Assembly: GCA_000827495.1 (NCBI GenBank)
Contig: KN817541.1
Location: forward strand, 225,526 to 273,279
Direction of reading: 5' to 3'
DNA length: 47,754 nucleotides
Source: Hypholoma sublateritium FD-334 SS-4
Lineage: Eukaryota > Basidiomycota > Agaricomycetes > Agaricales > Strophariaceae
Shown here: positions 17,044 through 27,068 of the stretch, piece by piece
Numbering within the stretch: position 1 is the stretch's first letter
Layout of the letters: every line of letters starts with the position of its first letter
Position numbers and translations under genes: made by a program
Notes under the pieces: generated by a model
Databases searched by the model: none
What the model was told of the DNA's origin: nothing
What the model saw: only the letters and a program-made list of their open reading frames with translations

Positions 17044-19704
17044 GAGCCCCCCCCCCCCGTCGGGAGTGTCTATTTTCTCCTTTTCTGCACGGTTGTTACG
17101 ACGGCGGCGGCCAGACTTGGAAAGACTTTTGATCAGAGGAATCTCCGGAGGGTTTTCCATGTGCATAGTAAGGCGAGAGAGCAGGGAAGGTAATGCTTGG
17201 GTGGGACGACAGTATTGATCCGTATAGCCTTCCAGCAGGGATCTGTTGAACGAAAGTCCTTTGGCTGTCCAGCGATCGAAAGAGCGTCCATTGGCACCAT
17301 TGTATTCATTGAGTTCAACAAAGTCACAATTGACTCGTGTTTCGTCGTTTCCCAGTAGAAGGCCCTGAACAATGCCACGAAAACGCTGTGCCCCTTCTTC
17401 AGTGCGGAATTTCATCCAGAAGATTTGAAACCCCGATTCGTTCGTCCGAACGATACGTTCTAGATATGGGTCGCCTATGCGGGGAAGGATGGAACAGACC
17501 CAGTTTACCACATGCTGCCAAATGTAGTACGCAGGCAGGTTCCACAGCAGTAGGTACCTGCTGAGTGTCCTGGCTTCTACACCTTCCGCGATGGCGACGG
17601 GAGCGGCAGTCGCTGCTGGGAACATTTCTCTGAGCGAGGCGACAGTCTCGGGATCTTGAGCAGGGAAGACAAAAGGCACGGGTAGCGTTGACGTGGAGGC
17701 GGATGGCATCTCTGAAGACGGGGGCGTTGTAACGCTGGGTCTGTTCTCTCCCTGGTCGACGTGAATTGAACCTACTGGGGAAGGACTGCGTGGAGGAACA
17801 ATGTTTGGGGTAGGAGAGTTTTCCATTGGCTGTGGCGTCGGAGCTCTACTGGACTCGTAGCTGGACAATGATCTATTGCGTCTGGCGGTTGGGGAACGAG
17901 AGCGAGAGCAAGGGGAACGGGCAAAGCGTTGCTCCAAGACGGGTCTATCCGAAGGACGCTCCCTCTCTTTGCTTCTCCGCGGACGGTTCTTCTGCACCGG
18001 TCGTTCTCTGGTTCGTCCTCGCTCTCTCAATGGGGATCTCGAAACCCGACGCTCTGCACTCCATCGAGGGGAGTCATGATACCCTCGTCGTGGCGGAGAT
18101 CTGAAGATGTCTTCAGCGGGTCTATAAAAATCACCACGCGCCCTCCGGGAATATCGAGAGGGACGTTGAAAGGGGCTTCTGGAGCGACGTTGTCCATCTG
18201 CTCCTTCGGCCGCTCGTACAGGACTACGTGTTCTTGTATACTCGCGACCTTCGTCGAAGCGTTCTGGCCTCTCCGTTCGGTACATCCACACTGTCCTGTC
18301 GCAATGATCAGAGACGATGCGCCCATTTGTCGGAATGAAGTGTCGTATGCCCACAGGTTGGCCCCAGACCTCAGGGTTCGCTTTGTAGTTCGAAGGTATC
18401 ACTGGCTCGTCGTCGAAATACAGGAAACGGCGATGACTACGGTCGAAGTAGCACGTTCCACTGACGGTACATATTCTTCTAGATCCAATCTGTTCAAAGC
18501 ACGGAGTGTGATGATCTTCAAGGGTAGCCTCTATCCAATGCGACCAACTGCCGACTCCGGGGGCTACAATTGTTGGGGGAATGAGCTCGTCTTTGCTGCT
18601 TAAGACAGGTTCGTTCGGAGCCGGGGCGTCCGCTTCCACTGCTCGTTCTCGCAGAGCTTGTACCGTAGGTGACGCACGAAGATAATCGGAAAGGGGATAT
18701 TCGGGTATTGAAGTCGCAATGCCCACATCCATCTCGGAATTCAGCAATTTGAACTGTGCTTTTTCCGGCACTTTATGGTACAAATTGAGATCTGACGCCA
18801 TCCATTCTACGGACGTCCTGTCCACGAAGTTCTCGAGGATGGGGCTGTTTTGCGCTCGTTTGCGATCTTCTTCCGAAGAAACTTCGTTGAGTATGAAGCA
18901 AGGGACTTTATGATGCAGGAGACGAAGCCCGTCCATTTCAGAGGTACCGTTCAGCCAAACTCCCATTAATGAATCGTCCGCGCGAAGGATCTTGACATCG
19001 TAGGGCTCTATTGGATGATCCAAATCGCGCAATAAGGCTGCTGCCATCCGATTCCAAGCATCTTGGTGCTTCAGACTTCTATGAGCCTTTGCCATCCAAT
19101 CGACCGCTTGCTCGTACATCAGGTAAGTCGTATTCAAGTCGTCCAGGACATCATCGTCGCGTGTAGGGCGACGCTCCCACAGGGTTTGATGCACTTGCTC
19201 CATCCGAGCCAGGGAATTCATGGTGTTGGTGATTTCTTGCTGCCGTTGGTGCAGCCGATGTAGGTAGTCTGTTCGCATGTACCCCTTCAGCACATTCTGT
19301 GCCGAAGGTTCCCACTCGTTGGGCGCTATGCTGAATTCGACTAAGCCAGGTTGCATGAAATTCTTGATGAATCCGAGCCACGGGGTTTCAGGCGAGAAGA
19401 ACTGAGGGCACGAAGTAGGGTCAAAGCGCCCTAAATGCCCATCGCATCGCACATAATCCTCTTCTTCGAGAAGGCCGACTCGATGGTCTGGATCGCGCAA
19501 GCCCGGATAGAAAGGTCTCTGCATGGAGTTAGGCGACCAGATTTCGAATAATCGATATTGCGCGCGAACGAAACGAGAAGCCATCAAAGAGAACTTAGGG
19601 AGTAGGAAGAGCATGGCAGCTATGAGGGCCGGGAATGCCATGTATCCAGAGCCCGCGCGGTGTCGAGGGAATGAGAACACGCCGCTTCGATGAGGAAAAT
19701 CCAT
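17017..19704 (-). CDS. Third ORF of gypsy element: RS-rich protein with RRM-like segment
   Basis: This intact 895-aa frame starts at ATG 19704 and ends inside the 3' LTR. Layout: a hydrophobic segment at about residues 20-45 (membrane-like or a buried helix); a charged, partly helical region 50-390; a Tyr/Trp/Phe-rich stretch 400-475; an Arg/Ser-rich domain 490-625 with many R-S, S-R and S-P pairs like splicing-factor RS domains; a Pro/Ser linker; an RRM-like unit 715-800 with RNP2-like Y-L-L-L-W-N-L-P (717-724) and RNP1-like I-F-W-M-K-F-R-T (761-768); and a basic tail with R-R-R-R (865-868). Family knowledge: RS plus RRM suggests RNA binding. The role is inferred; it could package or process element RNA or act on host splicing. 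Position matches where env or accessory ORFs occur, but it does not look like an envelope. The RRM call rests on motif shape only. Confidence 0.75.
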   Translation of the reverse strand: MDFPHRSGVFSFPRHRAGSGYMAFPALIAAMLFLLPKFSLMASRFVRAQYRLFEIWSPNSMQRPFYPGLRDPDHRVGLLEEEDYVRCDGHLGRFDPTSCPQFFSPETPWLGFIKNFMQPGLVEFSIAPNEWEPSAQNVLKGYMRTDYLHRLHQRQQEITNTMNSLARMEQVHQTLWERRPTRDDDVLDDLNTTYLMYEQAVDWMAKAHRSLKHQDAWNRMAAALLRDLDHPIEPYDVKILRADDSLMGVWLNGTSEMDGLRLLHHKVPCFILNEVSSEEDRKRAQNSPILENFVDRTSVEWMASDLNLYHKVPEKAQFKLLNSEMDVGIATSIPEYPLSDYLRASPTVQALRERAVEADAPAPNEPVLSSKDELIPPTIVAPGVGSWSHWIEATLEDHHTPCFEQIGSRRICTVSGTCYFDRSHRRFLYFDDEPVIPSNYKANPEVWGQPVGIRHFIPTNGRIVSDHCDRTVWMYRTERPERFDEGREYTRTRSPVRAAEGADGQRRSRSPFQRPSRYSRRARGDFYRPAEDIFRSPPRRGYHDSPRWSAERRVSRSPLRERGRTRERPVQKNRPRRSKERERPSDRPVLEQRFARSPCSRSRSPTARRNRSLSSYESSRAPTPQPMENSPTPNIVPPRSPSPVGSIHVDQGENRPSVTTPPSSEMPSASTSTLPVPFVFPAQDPETVASLREMFPAATAAPVAIAEGVEARTLSRYLLLWNLPAYYIWQHVVNWVCSILPRIGDPYLERIVRTNESGFQIFWMKFRTEEGAQRFRGIVQGLLLGNDETRVNCDFVELNEYNGANGRSFDRWTAKGLSFNRSLLEGYTDQYCRPTQALPSLLSRLTMHMENPPEIPLIKSLSKSGRRRRNNRAEKEKIDTPDGGGGLCDGRTLST
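17044..17060 (-). other. Polypurine tract (long G-run) of gypsy element
   Basis: On the minus strand a run of about 13 G followed by CTC directly precedes the LTR start TGTGAC at 17043. It lies inside the coding frame of the third ORF, where it is read as a glycine run. Confidence 0.7.
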
Positions 19705-19984
19705 GGCTTACTCTCTAACGTCGATTTACGACAGCTAGATTGTTGGCCAGTATATCGAACTCTTATCTAACGCCTACGTAGGCAGCCAGACACGGAGTGG
19801 ATAGGATGAAGTGAATCCAATTTCCTGCACGGTGCGGGACTCTTCATCAATTTCAACTGATCATGTGATTGCTCAGTTCGAAGTCCGCTTTCAAGGAATT
19901 AAATATAGATAATAATACTAACTAAGGATCCGAGGCACAAGTGAGCCATCGATTTGTACTTCGTATTCAAGCAAGTCTATGCAT

Positions 19985-21300
19985 TCGAAGATATTCTCTC
20001 TTCACTTCCGGGGCGTTTCATAAGTCGTATTCGGATATCCACGAGTAGTCTTCCGGCCCATAGCCGGCCCATCTAACCAAGAATTGTCGTCGATTCCCTG
20101 ATTTTCTACTGAGCAGCCGATGTCCGAGTATAGCTTCCACTTCATATTCCTGAGAGGCTAGAAGTTCTCGCGTTGTCGGCAAGGTGGTACGGTCTCCGAA
20201 TCTTGAGGGAGATTTGCGATACTTCTTTAGATGAGCGATATTGAATACCAGGTGCATTGGGTAGCTGTCTGGGAGCCGGATGCGGTACACGACGGGGTTG
20301 ATTTTCTCCAATACCTCGAACAGACTGATTGTACGCTGGACTAACTTTTTGCCTGTACCTTTGGTCTCCACTAACTTCAGGGTGTGCGGATTGATTAGAA
20401 CTTGGTCACCCACTTCGATGCGGTCTCCCATTCGCCGGCCCTTGTTGTAAGCTCGAGCTTGCTTCTCTTGGGCCAAGGCGAGTTGATCTCTAGCTATCTT
20501 CTTACGTTCCTCCATGGTAGCAATGAATTCTTCCGCATTCTGGCTGGGCAGGAAAGGGCAAGCGGAGGGGTCGAATTTATTCGTAATGGAGTTAGTAGAT
20601 AACCGTGGATTATAATCCAAAAGTAGTAGATTCGGCGAGTGCGAAGTGGATGAGTGGGTGGCTGAATTGTAAGCATAAGCTAGGATGCTCAACCACTTCG
20701 ACCACGAAGATTGATCTTTCGCAACATAGGCCCACAACATCTGTTCTATGGTAGCATTGAGAATTTCTGTCTGTCCGTTGGTTTGAGGGTGGTGTGACGA
20801 AGAAAGAGCCATTGCACAGCCATAATGAGCGGCTACCGACTTCCAGAAATCTGTGACCCATCGCTTATCCCTGTCTACAATTATGCGATTAGGCAGGCTA
20901 AAAATGTTGACGACTCGTTCGACGAATAATTTAGCAAAGCCTTCTCGAGTTCATTGTGCGTAGGAATTATTATAGCGAACTTATGACTAATACCGCCGGG
21001 TATTTCTCGTCTCCCGAGGGGGCAATCCAGTGATCAAGTCCAGAGAAACAGTTGAAATGGTCGAGAGGGAATGTGCGCCGGGCGTAGGGCTCCAAATTTC
21101 TTTAATAGGACATTCTTGATTTTCTGACAGACGTCACAGCTCTCGCAGAATTCCTTTGCATCGTGGGTCATCGTTGGCCAAAAGAAAAGCTCAAGCAGTC
21201 TGCTTCGAAACCTAGTGCAACCCGTGTGAGCACTTTCCGAAGCTGAATCGTGGACCCATTGGAAGACAAAGTTGATCTTTGACTTCGGTACGCAGAGACG
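19985..21300 (-). pseudogene. Gypsy integrase with chromodomain (broken)
   Basis: On the minus strand: an H2C2 zinc-binding region (V-H-D-S ... H-T-G ... C-E-S-C-D-V-C-Q-K-I-K, about 21260-21110), the catalytic core with Asp in S-L-D-L-I-T-G-L-P-P, Asp in I-I-V-D-R-D-K-R-W and Glu in Q-T-N-G-Q-T-E, then a C-terminal domain ending in a chromodomain (E-Y-E-V-E-A-I-L-G ... F-L-V-R-W-A-G-Y-G-P-E-D-Y-S-W). Only 20812-20018 is one open frame; upstream parts lie in other frames. The open frame ends at a TGA where chromodomain proteins usually have Arg (CGA-to-TGA would explain it), and N-A-P-E-V-K-R-E-Y-L continues in frame beyond. Chromodomains of this group usually steer insertion to heterochromatin. 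Confidence 0.85.
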
Positions 21301-21310
21301 GGAAGCCCAG

Positions 21311-22331
21311 TCAGTATGAGCTTCGCCTCTGCAAAATGATATACGCTGCCGGCATTTTCTTGTGATTGTCTTCTCGGGCTAAAGTTCTCAACATTTCGAA
21401 ATTCTTGTCGATGACAAACTGTTGCGATTGCCCATTAAAAAAGTATTCGGCAAAGGCGTCCAGGATCTGTGTAAGAGGTAGTATGACTCTGGCTAGTCCT
21501 TCGAGACGCGCGTGTAGGGAATACATCTTCTTGCCATGGTAGTCGAATTGGAGCATGTCGTCTACTGTGAGATGTGTTTGACAAACATTATCCATGGCTT
21601 CTTGCAGAGAATTCCAGTGGCACTCCTTTTCGGGATACGACCATCGAATTACGACGTCCTTTATGACCAAGGCTTCCTCGGTCGTCCCGGTAGGGTTCCG
21701 TTCTTCGCACCGAAGAGTGTGAGAAGATCTTCGTCTAGCCATTGGTCCCACGAAACATGGTATCTTTCCACTGAGGCATGTAGCGTTTCATCGTAAATCG
21801 CAAACTGGTTCATGATCGGTATTCCTCTGAAGATGGAAAGCGCGACGTTTCTTGGGGGATGATCGCCCTTGGTCTCCGCTGGGGTAAAACTCATGCGAGG
21901 GGGCTGATGCACAATGACAGACGTGGGTCCTTCCACATCCACTTCTTCGCTATCCAGGGTCTGTAAGTTCCTAGGCACGAAGGCACGACTGGTCGCCTTT
22001 AAGGGGGTCCCAGTGGCCGGTTCGTTAACCTCAGACTTGATAGACCCGGAAGCGTTCAGCGGAATGCTTCGCGGTTTCAACGTCGATTCATAGGAAGCTT
22101 GACGAATCCCGGCTGCGGCCCCGGATTACTCGAATCGGGCACGAAAGCATAATTGCTTTGAAGGGGAGAATTTACTAGGGTAGGGGTTTGGGTTGATCGA
22201 GGCGGCGCAGGGACTTGCGTAGACTCGGCGTAGTTAGCCGCACCCCTGGAGTTGCTGGTGCTACGGGCTTTCGACGCTTTATTTGGCGGCGGCACTGGAG
22301 AATCATTGACTGCGGCTACTTTGGGGGGCAT
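21311..22331 (-). pseudogene. Gypsy Gag region (frameshifted)
   Basis: It starts at ATG 22331 with M-P-P-K-V-A-A-V-N-D-S and a Pro/Ser-rich N-terminus. It shifts frame near 22080 and again near 21700, and ends near 21311. Placement directly after the leader and before integrase, and the Pro-rich start followed by a helical, Trp-containing body, suggest Gag. No zinc knuckle is seen; it was probably lost with the deleted protease-RT section. Confidence 0.5.
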
Positions 22332-23244
22332 GAGAACGACAATGGGAGGGGGGTCGAGTCAGTTAGCGTCGAAACTAGAGGGACACTCGTCAAGAGATGG
22401 AAAGAAACGTTGAGGGCAAAGCTCGGTCTTGCTGTTCTGAAATGGTAGAGAGTAGAAGTCTTTTGTTCTTCGTTTCGTCCGCATATATCTCGTTCAAGGG
22501 GTTTGTTATCGATATCTGTATATAGTTCCGTTCAGCGGGACGATTATCAGGACACTCCGCGAAGCGGGTGACGGTTCGAGACTCGTCTTCCTGCTAGCAG
22601 AGATCTCACATACCGCAGTAGAGATTGATTTAATCAATCATCCACTCATCGGTTGGCGAGTCGGTCTTCGTCGCCATTTTTGCTAGAACTTCGGTCTTAA
22701 GACTGGGACGTCCATGGAGTAACCAAGCCTATACTCTCAGAAGGGCTGTATTCAGCGGCCCGCTTTGAGTAAGCCCTGGTCACCGGATTATCGAGAGTTA
22801 TCGGATGGTGCGCGCGAGAATTTGGCGTTCATGAAAACATTCGAGAGTATCTGGGGAATTCCTAGCCTTAGAGGGGAATGTTTGCGCATTCGACCCGCTT
22901 TGGCTGTGAAAATCGATGAAAGTCGGCGTAAACGTGGAAGGGCTATAAGAGCTCCTTAGAGGGGATCAGAGGATCAACCTTCTGTGGAGTTCTCGTCCTC
23001 CAACCTCTGCAAGGACCTCTTTCGAGCTCACTCGCATTGGTCGGAGGCAAGTTGAAGCTTCTTCCATCTATGATTCTATTCACGCTGAACTTGCCATCGT
23101 TCCACGTGACTTCGAAGTTCCTTCGGCGGTGCCCCCAGGGGCCAGGGCCCACCACTGTGACGCGGGGTTGCTTGAGGGACCGGGTAGCCGAAGAGAGGGG
23201 AGGAAAGGAGGGCCGCTCAGGGCGTCAACTTCCTAGCATTACCT
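22332..23244 (-). other. Leader region of gypsy element
   Basis: Sequence between the 5' LTR and the first Gag ATG. One short minus-strand frame (23155-22943) encodes a basic peptide with E-V-T-W-N-D-G-K, unrecognised. No tRNA-complementary primer site is obvious just inside the LTR (minus strand AGGTAATGC...), so self-priming cannot be excluded. Confidence 0.4.
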
Positions 23245-23484
23245 TGTGACTCTGGTAGAGGCCATGTCACTCTTGATCAGACGGGGGAGCAGCAAATGGG
23301 TGAGGCTCAGCCGGCGATGTTAGAACAAAGTTCTTATGGGGTCTCGGGCGCGCGGAGCGATGAACCAGTATGTAGAATAGCTGCGACTACAAGACGAAGT
23401 ATGTAAATATAGTCTATTCCAATAACAAGAAAAGAAAGAAAAGAATTATAGTACTGCCGACGTAGATAGCTTCCTCCCGTCACA
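23245..23484 (-). repeat. 5' LTR of gypsy element (240 bp)
   Basis: Read on the minus strand it starts TGTGACGGGAGG and ends AGAGTCACA, so it has TG...CA ends within a 6-bp inverted repeat TGTGAC/GTCACA. It matches the two halves of the 3' LTR with clear divergence, indicating an older insertion than the copia element. Confidence 0.8.
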
Positions 23485-23581
23485 TCTACTAAGAAACACA
23501 AATGTGAAAACATGTATATAAAATAGTGTAAAATCTGCTTGAATATTGATAGATACATAGTAAAAGAGTAGGATATAAGGA

Positions 23582-26500
23582 CTATATAGGAGAGACGTTC
23601 ATGTAGTTTGAATTCCTCCAATTGTTTCTATCTTTGACCCAAGATTGAGAACCAAGGTCGGTGTGCAATACAACTGATGCCCATATGCCCTTAAAATGCA
23701 TATTGTAATGAGTAAGCTCAGAAGATCGAAACAAAACTATGTCACCACTCCTCAATTCTAATCGAATTCCGGGTTCAATGAAGCACAAGTCACCACCTTG
23801 ACAATCTTCAGATAATACCAATACAAGGCAGAATCCAAAATCTTTGTTGTCTCGATGAATTTTTGTGGCGCAATTAAGGTTGATAACAATGCTGGTGAAA
23901 GGATGACCAGGGGCAAGTCCACCAGCAGGTAGAACCCTAGCAAACTGAGCTAAAACTTCATAGTCGGCTGGTAAGACTTGCTTGACCTATACTTTGGTTT
24001 GAATAGAGTCTCTTAAGTCTCAAAAAAGCATATCATGACATACCGCATTTTCTGTCCACTCAAATATATCCTCAAAGCATTTTGTTAATGCCAGGTACTC
24101 ATCTATATGCTCTTGGAGCTCTTCCGAAGTTCTGGGTATACAATCAGAGGTTTTGAATATTCTTCTCCCCTCAGTCTGGTTGATTGAGGGCTCAACGTCA
24201 GGTGAAAATCCAGTCCCCTAGTAAAATCTATATGAAAATTTATATGGTGAGATATGATAGGAACGTACATGCTTGGAATATCTATTGTACCAGCTGAAAT
24301 GGTAGCTTGGATATTCATGTTCTGCTTTGAGCTCCTCAGTATTGGTATCCTCCAGTAGATGTTCATATAAGGTAGTTATACAGTTCAGTGCTCTTTCTTT
24401 TATGTCTTTTGGCAAGTCAGGAAGAACAATTATCATTGGCTTGCCATTGACGTCATTGATAGACAGTCGGGTACTGAAACAGCTGTTAGATTGAAGAACC
24501 TAGGTAATAATCAAACTACATACTTATTCAATATGGGAGAAGTAATAGAAACATATGTCTTTGGATTTTGACGGTGTCCAGACTTAAGAAGTAATTGAAG
24601 CTAATGAATAAACTACTAGTCAGAGGAAGAAAAATTCCAAATCAAAAAATACATACCTTTTTTTTAAGATCCTCTAAAGAAGTAGCAACTTGTGATTTTT
24701 CTGCTAAATATCGTTCCTTCTGTGTGTCAAAGTATATATCTTGACTATTTGCAGTCCTTGGGCACTTCGAGACAACATTGATATTTGATTTTGGATTATA
24801 TTTTGTCTCGATGACGTATATGGTTGGGGGTGGGTCTAGTCCTAGCCCTTCCATGATATCCATGTCATCCGACTCGTCATCCAAATCAGTCAGAGGAGAC
24901 ATGGGTGGTAGATCATCAAGAGGAATAGAGCCAATGGTGGTAGGTATAGCAGCGAGTGAAAGAGCCATATGATTCATAACATGATATTGAATGGGTTCCA
25001 CACTCTGAGGAAATGGATAATAGCAGCTGGACCACGTTGTTTTGCATCGAGGCTTTACAATAAAGCTGAATTGTTCACTGGTAAGAATATTATACTATAA
25101 TCAATTTATCAACACTTACTCAAATAACAGTGAATCAAAAAAGGTATCTGATTGTTGAATATCGCCTAGCTCCAAACTTGGCAAGGAGCTATATCCAGTA
25201 AAACTATATCCAGTAGTTAAATTTGAAGAAAGCATTGTCGAAAATTTGATTCTGAATTTTTCTCTTATATATGAGATGGCAGGAATTATCTGATTTATAA
25301 CGAGTTTTCCCTGAACACTTTCTATATAAAAGAGTAAGCAAAAAACTAGGAAAAGTCTTAGTATCTTGCTCACCTGGTTCAGGACAACGCAAGGTGTGAT
25401 TAATCTTAATGAGAACATCTTCCATTGTTTCTCTTATATGAAAACCCGTTTTGATCTTTGAAATTGCCAGAACAGCAAGCAGGAGCATGGTACCTAGATT
25501 TTCCAAATAAGCTACAATATCTGATATTATAGATGATCAATAATACATACCTCCACCAGCCAGAAGAGCAAATCTGCCCCCGTCATTATAGTATCTACGC
25601 AAAGTGGTTTTGCTAAACCCTGGCCGTTCGACAGAAGCCAAAATAGCCTCTACAGATTGTTTCGTGGTATTTCTTATGCTGGAAATTCCGTTTATTCCAT
25701 ATTTGTGTAGAAATAGAAATACTACTCACCTAACTACCTTAGCTCGAAGTTGAATGGTATCCAGCATATAAATGAAATTGAAACCTGACAAATTCCTTTC
25801 AATCTGGCCAAGACGAGATACAAGGTTTTCCAGAGAATCAGTGGCCATAGCAGATGAAATGGCAGTCGAATTGATTTCTGTAGATGCAGTAGGTTGCAAT
25901 ATTTGGAACATGCCTTCAAGAAGTGGCCATAACTCTCCTGTCGTTGCTCTTGCACAGCAATCTGCAACCATAAGAAAAAAGACAGATGCGACATGGTTCA
26001 AGGCCTGATGTTCAACCACAGGGATCTCCGTTCCAATGTAGCCATGACTGCTTCCATTCACATGCCGTTGCTTTCGGAGGAGACGAAGAGCAAGAGTTTG
26101 CTTGGTGGGTTTGACTGATACGTCGCCACGTTTTTTAAATTTCTTCTCAGGTATTTTGTCTTTTCCTTTTCTACGACAACGTCCATTTCCTTGAAGTCCC
26201 CTTTGTGGGCCAAGAATGAGACTTGAATTTTGGTCACAATCTGGTGGTTCTCGGTCGACATCTTGTTGATTCTCTTTGTAATGTCCTTGGTCTTCCATGC
26301 CCAGTTCTACTGGGTGATCCTCATCTAAGGATCCTCCTACGAAGGTGTTCAACCTGGGAGAACTCTGTAGATGGGTTCAAATTGAATAATATGTTTTTGT
26401 ATGTAGATAAAGACTACACACTTGGCGAGAATGATCTGGAGCAGTCATTTCAAAATTGGACTGAGATTCATCAGTATTCTGTTAGAAGTTAATATTAATA

Positions 26501-26839
26501 GGAGGTAAGCCTGTACCATACCTGATGAGGGACCAACTTTTCTATCAAGGTTTCTTCAGGAGACCGCAGAGATTCATCATGGTTTAATGCAGTCACCGGA
26601 CTATTGTTTATCTGGAATGAAGGATAGATCAGTTCAGAGTAAGTTTATGGGCGCTTAGAATGTCATCTCACAGGGGAAAGCAAGCCAAAGTCTGCAAGCG
26701 ATAGCATTTCAGCATTTGCCTCCAAAGATGTTGCAAGCTTCGACGGTAGGTCCGCAAGGCAGTTGGGTAGGATAGACGCATGTCCTCTCAGGAATGCCAG
26801 TAGACCAAGTGTTTCGAGGGGAGTAAAGGTTATTTCCAT
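23582..26839 (-). CDS. TET/JBP-like 2-oxoglutarate/Fe(II) dioxygenase family protein, 12 exons, 896 aa
   Basis: Minus-strand exons: 26839-26672, 26611-26522, 26478-26422, 26364-25730, 25678-25551, 25493-25374, 25321-25120, 25077-24657, 24600-24524, 24482-24269, 24217-24044, 23986-23582. All 11 introns have GT...AG ends and are 38-62 nt except 124 nt before exon 9-sized variations are excluded; joined, the exons give 2691 nt with no stop before the TAG at 23584-23582. A basic stretch (K-K-F-K-K-R) lies in exon 4. The last exon holds a double-stranded beta-helix dioxygenase core: iron ligands H806-R-D808 and H855 (in T-H-Y-N-M-H-F), with G-G-D-L and R-S-G-D between. An H-F-S-W-Y-N-R-Y segment (694-701) precedes it. 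The layout resembles the lineage-expanded TET/JBP-like proteins of basidiomycetes, which are linked to KDZ transposons and to 5-methylcytosine oxidation. Family assignment is from memory of motifs; substrate is inferred. Start ATG 26839 opens exon 1 in phase. Confidence 0.8.
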
Positions 26840-26948
26840 GGTATTCGCAGGTTTGAGAAAACAAATAGACCAGTGGAAGAGAGCAAGTTAGACTCAGATA
26901 TCGCGCCTTGGTTGCGCCGGTCACAAACCGGCCTAATTATGTTGATCT

Positions 26949-26981
26949 CATGACGGTGAGAATTCCCATTCACCATGAATC
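26949..26981 (+). repeat. 33-bp dispersed near-palindromic repeat, copy 1
   Basis: It shares 31 of 33 bases with 41736-41768. The core GTGAGAATTCCCATTCAC is an imperfect inverted repeat. It lies about 110 bp upstream of the dioxygenase start codon. Confidence 0.7.
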
Positions 26982-27068
26982 CAAAATGAAAGTGCCAAGA
27001 TCCCGCCGAATTGTATTCCAAACAGAATTTAATACAAAAGAACTAACAGTAATACTGGGGTGCTTTCT

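Larger units (their letters stand above)
16141..23484 (-). mobile_element. Chromodomain Ty3/gypsy retrotransposon, degraded, with third ORF
   Basis: Read on the minus strand, the order is 5' LTR (23484-23245), leader, gag (22331-21311), integrase with chromodomain (about 21300-19985), an extra 895-codon ORF (19704-17017), a G-run polypurine tract and a 3' LTR (17043 to about 16141, itself carrying an insertion). Protease, reverse transcriptase and RNase H are absent, so the copy cannot move alone. Gag and integrase carry frameshifts and at least one stop, yet the third ORF is open. No convincing target duplication was found; the outer end of the 3' LTR is diverged. Confidence 0.8.

Noticed and set aside
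17017..19704. Envelope-like protein for the third ORF
   Set aside because: There is one hydrophobic segment at the N-terminus, but no signal-peptide cleavage pattern, no second C-terminal membrane anchor and no cysteine pattern; the RS-rich and RRM-like parts point to RNA binding.
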